The notes under the pieces were generated by a model. The model was not told the origin of the DNA. It searched no databases and saw only the letters and a program-made list of their open reading frames with translations. Below, in pieces: positions 6,307 to 11,479 of a stretch of DNA of 11,479 nt (position 1 is its first letter; each line of letters opens with the position of its first letter). A program made the position numbers and the translations under genes. The DNA is from Natronohydrobacter sp. Its GTDB lineage: Bacteria; Pseudomonadota; Alphaproteobacteria; Rhodobacterales; Rhodobacteraceae. The stretch is from the NCBI GenBank assembly GCA_007116445.1, contig SKIM01000042.1, positions 1 to 11,479 of the forward strand, read 5' to 3'.

Positions 6307-7695
6307 TCAGTAGCGGTAATGTTCCGGCTTGAACGGGCCTTCCACGGGCACGCCAATATAATCGGCCTGATCTTTCTGCAATTCGGTCAGCTTCACGCCG
6401 ATCCGGCCCAGATGCAACCGTGCGACTTTCTCATCGAGATGCTTTGGCAGCAGATAGACGCCCGGCGCATATTCTTCCCCTTTGGTCCAGAGCTCGATCT
6501 GCGCAAGCACCTGATTGGTGAAGCTCGCCGACATCACGAAAGACGGATGGCCCGTCGCATTCCCGAGATTCAGCAGACGGCCCTGCGACAGAAGGATCAT
6601 GCGATTGCCCGAGGGCATCTCGATCATGTCCACCTGGTCTTTGATATTGGTCCATTTGTGGTTTTTCAGCGCCGCGACCTGAATTTCATTGTCGAAATGG
6701 CCGATATTGCCGACAATCGCCATGTCCTTCATCTCGCGCATATGCTCGATGCGGATGACGTCCCTGTTGCCGGTGGTGGTGACAAAAATATCGGCGGTCT
6801 TGACCACATCTTCGAGCGTGGTCACCTCGAACCCGTCCATGGCGGCCTGCAAGGCGCAGATCGGGTCGATTTCAGTCACGATGACGCGTGCACCAGCGCC
6901 CTTGAGGCTCGCCGCCGAGCCCTTGCCGACATCGCCATAGCCGCAGACCACTGCGACCTTGCCCGCCATCATCGTATCGGTCGCGCGGCGGATGCCATCG
7001 ACCAGCGATTCCTTGCAGCCGTATTTGTTGTCGAATTTCGACTTGGTAACAGAGTCGTTGACGTTGATCGCCGGGAAAGGCAGATCGCCTTTCTTGAACA
7101 ACTCATAGAGACGATGCACGCCGGTCGTGGTTTCTTCCGACACACCCTTGATCGCATCGCGGGTCTTCGTGAACCAGCCGGGACTTGCGGCCATGCGCTT
7201 GGCGATCTGCGCCTTGATCACGGCTTCTTCTTCGGATTGCGGGACGGGAATGATCTCTTCGCCCGCTTCGGCGCGTGCACCGAGCAGGACATAGAGCGTC
7301 GCGTCACCGCCATCATCGAGGATCATATTGGCACCATCCGCGAACATGAAGGAGCGGTCGAGATAATCCCAATGCTCCTCCAGCGTCTGGCCCTTGATGG
7401 CAAAGACCGGCGTGCCACCCGCGGCAATCGCCGCCGCGGCATGGTCCTGCGTCGAATAGATGTTGCAGGACGCCCAGCGCACATCCGCGCCCAGCGCCAC
7501 AAGCGTTTCGATCAGCACTGCAGTCTGGATCGTCATATGCAGGCTGCCCACGATGCGCGCGCCGTTGAGTGGCTGGCTGGCGCCATATTCCTCGCGCAAG
7601 GCCATGAGGCCCGGCATCTCCGTCTCTGCGATGGCGATTTCCTTGCGGCCGAATTCGGCCAGCGTTATATCCTTGACGGTGTAATCGTCTGCCAT
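6307..7695 (-). CDS. ahcY: S-adenosylhomocysteine hydrolase (adenosylhomocysteinase)
   Basis: The 462-residue enzyme reversibly hydrolyses S-adenosyl-L-homocysteine to homocysteine and adenosine, removing the product inhibitor of methyltransferases in the cytoplasm. Substrate-site motifs are visible: SLHMTIQTA (51-59), STQDHAAAA (81-89), SEETTTGVHRLY (186-197) and NDSVTKSKFDNKYG (213-226). The NAD-binding loop CGYGDVGKGSA is at 251-261. The C-terminus KPEHYRY carries the conserved Lys and Tyr that reach into the neighbouring subunit. A segment around 146-175, absent from the shorter animal enzymes, is typical of bacteria. The start MADDYTVKDI at 7695 fits the family and has AAGGA upstream. 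The frame is open further upstream to 7971, but that part has no family resemblance and overlaps tamA. The gene is divergent from tamA and ends in a strong terminator. Confidence 0.97.
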   Translation of the reverse strand: MADDYTVKDITLAEFGRKEIAIAETEMPGLMALREEYGASQPLNGARIVGSLHMTIQTAVLIETLVALGADVRWASCNIYSTQDHAAAAIAAGGTPVFAIKGQTLEEHWDYLDRSFMFADGANMILDDGGDATLYVLLGARAEAGEEIIPVPQSEEEAVIKAQIAKRMAASPGWFTKTRDAIKGVSEETTTGVHRLYELFKKGDLPFPAINVNDSVTKSKFDNKYGCKESLVDGIRRATDTMMAGKVAVVCGYGDVGKGSAASLKGAGARVIVTEIDPICALQAAMDGFEVTTLEDVVKTADIFVTTTGNRDVIRIEHMREMKDMAIVGNIGHFDNEIQVAALKNHKWTNIKDQVDMIEMPSGNRMILLSQGRLLNLGNATGHPSFVMSASFTNQVLAQIELWTKGEEYAPGVYLLPKHLDEKVARLHLGRIGVKLTELQKDQADYIGVPVEGPFKPEHYRY

Positions 7696-7915
7696 CTGGA
7701 GATGTCCTTTGCTATGACGTCGGTTTGGCTGCGACATAGCATTGGGGTGCAAGCGGGGCAAGTTGGCGATGTGGCGCATAATATCGCAAATTGTGACCGT
7801 CCAGGGGAACTGATCGCCCCTCTTAGCGGTTGTAGCGGTGCGGCCATTCTGACAATCTTGTCTCAGGGTCGGCAGATATTCCGGCGCTGCGTTGATGAGA
7901 AGTGAGTGACCGACT
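7696..7915. other. Divergent intergenic region between ahcY and tamA
   Basis: This 220-base stretch must carry the promoters of both genes. For ahcY, TATTAT (minus strand, 7783-7778) is a -10 candidate without a good -35. A stem of GCTAT/ATAGC plus GTCG/CGAC with a three-base bulge (7711-7740) lies in the ahcY leader just upstream of its ribosome-binding site. AGGGG/CCCCT at 7803-7821 is a second short stem. No convincing tamA promoter was found. Confidence 0.4.
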
Positions 7916-9709
7916 GTGAAATCCCTGCGTTGTAATCTGCTCGCTCTGACTGTTCTTCTTGGAGCGGTCACACCATCTGCTTACGCGTTCGACGCGCTGG
8001 AATTTCAGATCGAAGGCGCGGATTCCGCGCTCGAGACGGCGCTGCGCCGGGCCTCGCAACTGCGCGTCGCCCGCGCTGAGGGGATCACTGACCCGTTCGA
8101 GATCTACACCATCGCCCGCGCTGAATACGGCCAATTGATCGGCATCTTCTTTGAAGCGGGTTTCTACGCGCCGACGATTTCGGTGCGCATTGACGGGCGC
8201 GAAGCTTCCGATATCTCGCCGCTGACCCCGCCCACGCGGGTCGGTCGGATCGATGTGCGTGCAAATCCCGGTCCGGCTTTCGTGTTTGGGCGCACTGATT
8301 TGGGCCCTATTGCCCCAGGGACCGAGTTGACCGCGGATTTTGCGCCGGGCCAGCCAGCGCGCAGCACTGTCATCCGCGATGCGACACGCGAAGCCGTGCA
8401 GGGCTGGCGCGAACAGGGTCACGCGCTGGCCGAACCGACCGGCCAGCAGATCACGGCCCGCCACCCGGCCAACCTGCTCGACGCCGCTGTCCAGATCTCT
8501 GCGGGCCCGCGCCTGCGCTTTGGTCAGTTGCGCCCCGACGGGCAATCGCGCACCCGGACCAGCCGCATCATCAAGATCGCCGGCTTGCCCGAGGGCGAGG
8601 TCTATGCGCCGCGTGATGTCGAACGCGCAGCAGAGCGGTTGCGCCGCACAGGCACGTTTTCATCTGTGGCGCTGCGCGACGCGGAAGCGGCCAATCCCGA
8701 TGGCACGATCGATATCAACGCGTCGCTGGTCGAGGCACCAATGCGCCGGATTGGCGCGGGGCTGGAGTATGACACCGAGCTTGGCGTGAAGCTGAGCGCC
8801 TTCTGGTTGCATCGCAATCTTCTGGGGGGCGCCGAACGCTTCCGGGTCGAAGGACGTATCGGGGGGCTGGGCTCCAGCCAGCAGGATTACATGCTCGGGT
8901 TGGAATTTGCTCGCCCTGCAACTTTCACGCCGGAAACGACGCTGACCCTCGGCGCCCGGATCGAGAACGAGCGCGAGTCCGATTTCGAGGCCCTGCGCGG
9001 GCGCCTGGATATCGGGCTTGAGCATCGCTACAGCGACACGCTGACTTTTCGCGGCGGGGTGGGGTTCCTGACCGAGCGCGCCAAATTCGGCCCCGGTTTC
9101 GCGACGCGTCGCGATTTCCGCCTGCTGCTTTTGCCGCTTGAGGCGCGTTGGGATCAGCGTGACAGCGAACGCGATCCAAGGCGCGGCTTCTATCTGCAGG
9201 GCGAAGCGATGCCTTTTCTGGGCTTTGCGGGCGCCGATAGTGGCGCGCGGATCACCGGGGATGCGCGTCTCTATCGCAGTTTTGGCGAAGACGACCGCTT
9301 CACGCTGGCGTCGCGCGCGCAGATCGGGGCAGTGCTGCAGGCTGATCTGGCCCGGACCCCGCGCGATTTCCTGTTCAACTCGGGCGGCAGTGGCACCGTG
9401 CGCGGCCAGCCCTTCCGCTCGCTCGGCGTGACGACCAACGGCACGCGCTCGGGCGGGCAGGGCTTTGCTGCGCTGTCCGCCGAAGCGCGCACAGGGGTGA
9501 CCGAGACGATAGGGCTCGTGGCCTTCGCGGATGCGGGCTACGTTTCGGAAGGCGTGTTTTCGGGGCAGTCCGACTGGCATGCCGGAGCAGGACTGGGGCT
9601 GCGCTATGATACGCCCGTAGGGCCGTTGCGCGTCGATCTCGGCTACCCGGTTGCGGGTGATACGGGCAAGGGCTTTCAGCTTTATCTTGGAATTGGACAC
9701 GCGTTCTGA
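7916..9709 (+). CDS. tamA: Outer-membrane Omp85-family protein TamA
   Basis: The 597-residue product starts with a signal peptide ending AYA at residue 24. POTRA-type periplasmic repeats follow to about 272; the last is clearest, around GLPEGEVYAPRDVERAAERL. A C-terminal 16-strand-type barrel domain begins near 275. The barrel includes the GTVRGQPF segment, with VRG at about 495-497 equivalent to the Omp85 VRGY/F loop motif, and the protein ends in Phe as outer-membrane barrels do. The size, architecture and directly following tamB identify it as TamA, the outer-membrane part of the translocation and assembly module that helps insert some outer-membrane proteins. The GTG start at 7916 is the only one possible before the signal peptide, since an in-frame TGA lies at 7907. 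Its ribosome-binding site is weak (TGAG, nine bases away). BamA is excluded by the shorter POTRA region. Confidence 0.9.
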   Translation: MKSLRCNLLALTVLLGAVTPSAYAFDALEFQIEGADSALETALRRASQLRVARAEGITDPFEIYTIARAEYGQLIGIFFEAGFYAPTISVRIDGREASDISPLTPPTRVGRIDVRANPGPAFVFGRTDLGPIAPGTELTADFAPGQPARSTVIRDATREAVQGWREQGHALAEPTGQQITARHPANLLDAAVQISAGPRLRFGQLRPDGQSRTRTSRIIKIAGLPEGEVYAPRDVERAAERLRRTGTFSSVALRDAEAANPDGTIDINASLVEAPMRRIGAGLEYDTELGVKLSAFWLHRNLLGGAERFRVEGRIGGLGSSQQDYMLGLEFARPATFTPETTLTLGARIENERESDFEALRGRLDIGLEHRYSDTLTFRGGVGFLTERAKFGPGFATRRDFRLLLLPLEARWDQRDSERDPRRGFYLQGEAMPFLGFAGADSGARITGDARLYRSFGEDDRFTLASRAQIGAVLQADLARTPRDFLFNSGGSGTVRGQPFRSLGVTTNGTRSGGQGFAALSAEARTGVTETIGLVAFADAGYVSEGVFSGQSDWHAGAGLGLRYDTPVGPLRVDLGYPVAGDTGKGFQLYLGIGHAF

Positions 9710-11479
9710 TGCGGGCATGGCGCAAGATATTTCCCTGGATCATGGGTTTCGGACTGTTGCTGGTGCCCATGGCCTTTGCGCAGGAGCGCGAGACCGGCGG
9801 GCTTCTTCCGCGCGCGGGTGAAAGCGATGTGGGCTATCTGACGCGACTTCTGCAGGACAGCCTGTCAGGGGCAGGGCGCGACGTGCGTATCAGTGGTTTT
9901 CGCGGCGCGCTGTCGTCGCGCGCGACCTTCGATCTGATGTCCATCGAGGATGAGGATGGCGTCTGGCTGCTGATCGAGGATGCCGCGCTGCAATGGAACC
10001 GCTCCGCGCTCTTCCAGCGCCGGATCGAGATCGCCGAGATCTCTGCCCGCCGCGTCACTGTCCAGCGCGCCCCCTTGGGCGAGGAGCGCGAGGACCTGGT
10101 CGCAGCCCCGAGCTTCGAGCTGCCCGAATTGCCGGTTTCGGTCAATCTCGACCAGCTGCAGGTCGATGAAGTGGTGCTGGGCGCGACGCTTCTGGGCGAG
10201 GAATTGCGCGCAAGCGTGCAGGGCAACGCGGCACTCGCGGGCGGCTCGGGCAACGCAACCCTGCGCATCGAGCGTATCGATGCCGTCGAGGGGCTGATCC
10301 GCCTTGATGCCGCGTTTTCCAATGAGACGCGTATCCTGAGCCTCGATCTGGGCGTTGAGGAAGCGCCGGGCGGGATCGCCGTGACGCTGCTGGATATTCC
10401 CGACGCGCCATCCGCCGCGCTGACCGTTGCGGGCGAGGGGCCTGTGTCGGATTTCACTGCCGATATCACGCTGGCCACGGACGGGGAGCCGCGCGTCGCC
10501 GGTGAGTTTCAGTTCCAGACCACCCAGCCCGGTGTCGCGCAGGCCATCCGGCTTGATCTGGGCGGTGATCTGCGACCGCTGCTTGCGCCTGATTTCCACC
10601 CGTTCTTTGGCAATGAAAGCCGCCTGCGCACGGAAGCACGCCGGTTCGAGGATGGGCGTTTGCGATTGGATGGACTTGATATCCAGGCCGAGAAACTGGC
10701 GCTGGCAGGCAGGCTCTATATCGGTGCGGACCGCTTTCCAGAGCTGATCGAACTGACCGGGCGCGTCGAATCCCCCGATGGCAGCCGCGTGCTTCTGCCG
10801 GTTGCCGGGGCGCGCACGCGTATCGACAGCGCCGATCTTCTGCTGAATTTCGACGCCTCGGTGAATGAGGACTGGGCGCTGGTGCTTGATCTGCTGGGTT
10901 TCGACAATGAGGATTTTCAGGTCGAAAGCCTGTTCGTGGACGGGTTGGGGCGCATTTCATCGCAGAGTTTCGGCGAAGACTTTGATGTGGTTGATGCCCT
11001 GGTCGATTTTTCGGCACTTGGGCTGACAGCCGCTGATCCCGGCCTGAATGAGGCGCTGGGAAGCGCGGTTTCCGGCTCGCTGTCGCTTTTGTGGCGCGAG
11101 GGCCAGCCCTTTCTGCTGCCAGGCTTCATCATCGAGGGGCGTGACTATGCGCTCAACGGGCGCGCGCGGCTTGATGAAGGGCAGATCCTGGCCAATGCGC
11201 AGGGGGAATTTCGCGATGTCAGCCGATTGTCGACGCTGGCGGGCCGCCCGCTTTCTGGCGCAGTGACGGCACAGGTCGATGCGACGCTGGGCCCAGAGCG
11301 CGACCGATTTCTGGTCGCCGCCGAAATCACCGGTCGCGACCTGACGCTGGACCAGGCGGAGCTTGACGCGCTGCTGGCGGGGCGCAGCCAGATCACGCTT
11401 GATGCTCACGGTCTTGGTGGCACGATCACGCTGCGGCAACTGCAGGCCGAAGCGCGCACGCTGCGCGCCGATTTGCGCG
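9709..11479 (+). CDS. tamB: Translocation and assembly module protein TamB, N-terminal part (runs off the right edge)
   Basis: The ATG at 9709 overlaps the tamA stop codon in TGATG, which suggests translational coupling. The frame stays open to the window end, giving the first 590 residues of a protein that usually exceeds 1,100. It begins with an N-terminal signal or anchor (hydrophobic 11-22, AFA at 22-24). The segments YLTRLLQDSLSGAGRDV, GFRGALSSRATFDL and ALQWNRSALF around residues 43-100 are typical of alphaproteobacterial TamB. The rest is beta-rich with repeated short strands, as expected for the long hydrophobic-groove (AsmA/VPS13-like) fold that spans the periplasm and is implicated in lipid transport and outer-membrane protein assembly with TamA. 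The conserved C-terminal TamB domain is beyond the edge. An old name is DUF490-containing protein. Confidence 0.9.
   Translation, partial: MRAWRKIFPWIMGFGLLLVPMAFAQERETGGLLPRAGESDVGYLTRLLQDSLSGAGRDVRISGFRGALSSRATFDLMSIEDEDGVWLLIEDAALQWNRSALFQRRIEIAEISARRVTVQRAPLGEEREDLVAAPSFELPELPVSVNLDQLQVDEVVLGATLLGEELRASVQGNAALAGGSGNATLRIERIDAVEGLIRLDAAFSNETRILSLDLGVEEAPGGIAVTLLDIPDAPSAALTVAGEGPVSDFTADITLATDGEPRVAGEFQFQTTQPGVAQAIRLDLGGDLRPLLAPDFHPFFGNESRLRTEARRFEDGRLRLDGLDIQAEKLALAGRLYIGADRFPELIELTGRVESPDGSRVLLPVAGARTRIDSADLLLNFDASVNEDWALVLDLLGFDNEDFQVESLFVDGLGRISSQSFGEDFDVVDALVDFSALGLTAADPGLNEALGSAVSGSLSLLWREGQPFLLPGFIIEGRDYALNGRARLDEGQILANAQGEFRDVSRLSTLAGRPLSGAVTAQVDATLGPERDRFLVAAEITGRDLTLDQAELDALLAGRSQITLDAHGLGGTITLRQLQAEARTLRADLR

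Noticed and set aside
7824..7839. Short tandem repeat of TAGCGGT between ahcY and tamA
   Set aside because: There are only two 7-base copies two bases apart, with no symmetry and no link to a promoter element, so chance is adequate.
6136..7905. Long plus-strand frame of 589 codons opposite ahcY
   Set aside because: It is the antisense shadow of ahcY, whose motifs are unmistakable. The frame is rich in His, Arg and Asp, typical of reverse-strand reading of GC-rich genes, and has no recognisable domain.
7696..7915. SAH or SAM riboswitch upstream of ahcY
   Set aside because: I could not find the conserved core of any S-adenosylhomocysteine or S-adenosylmethionine riboswitch by eye. Only simple stems are visible.
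8660..9718. Minus-strand frame of 352 codons opposite tamA
   Set aside because: Shadow of tamA, low-complexity Ala/Arg-rich translation with no domain. The same holds for minus-strand frames at 7823-8545 and 9865-10599.

Overview
The window comes from the chromosome of a GC-rich alphaproteobacterium, most likely a member of the Rhodobacterales (Rhodobacter/Roseobacter type). The grounds are protein-level resemblance recalled from that group: the 41-residue zinc-free L36, the polynucleotide phosphorylase and S-adenosylhomocysteine hydrolase sequences, the tamA-tamB pair, and a short acidic RTX protein with an N-terminal anchor. No database search was possible. I see no insertion sequence, integrase, phage gene, CRISPR array or defence island. 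This is ordinary core-genome territory.

Layout, left to right. Bases 1-762 (minus) hold the N-terminal 254 residues of a CPA1-type Na+/H+ antiporter cut off by the window edge. Bases 851-1714 (minus) encode an N-formylglutamate amidohydrolase family enzyme with its own promoter and terminator. Divergent from it, on the plus strand, lie a tRNA-Val(GAC) gene and then rpmJ (L36), closed by a strong hairpin terminator. Bases 2217-3187 (minus) hold an RTX-repeat calcium-binding protein gene broken by a single-base frameshift. Bases 3342-5471 (minus) are a full-length pnp with a structured leader and a terminator. Bases 5779-5973 (minus) encode a 64-residue lipoprotein of unknown role. Bases 6307-7695 (minus) are ahcY with a clear terminator. 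On the plus strand, 7916-9709 is tamA, and tamB starts inside its stop codon and runs off the right end.

Functional links. rpmJ and the tRNA both serve translation and probably share a transcript. pnp acts in RNA turnover. ahcY clears S-adenosylhomocysteine in the methyl cycle. tamA and tamB form the translocation and assembly module linking inner and outer membranes, and the overlapping start and stop suggests coupled translation. The other genes look like independent units.

No novel multi-gene system was found. The points most worth a second look are the frameshift in the RTX gene, tandem hairpins in the pnp leader, the small lipoprotein, and a terminator-like hairpin between the likely promoter and the tRNA-Val gene.
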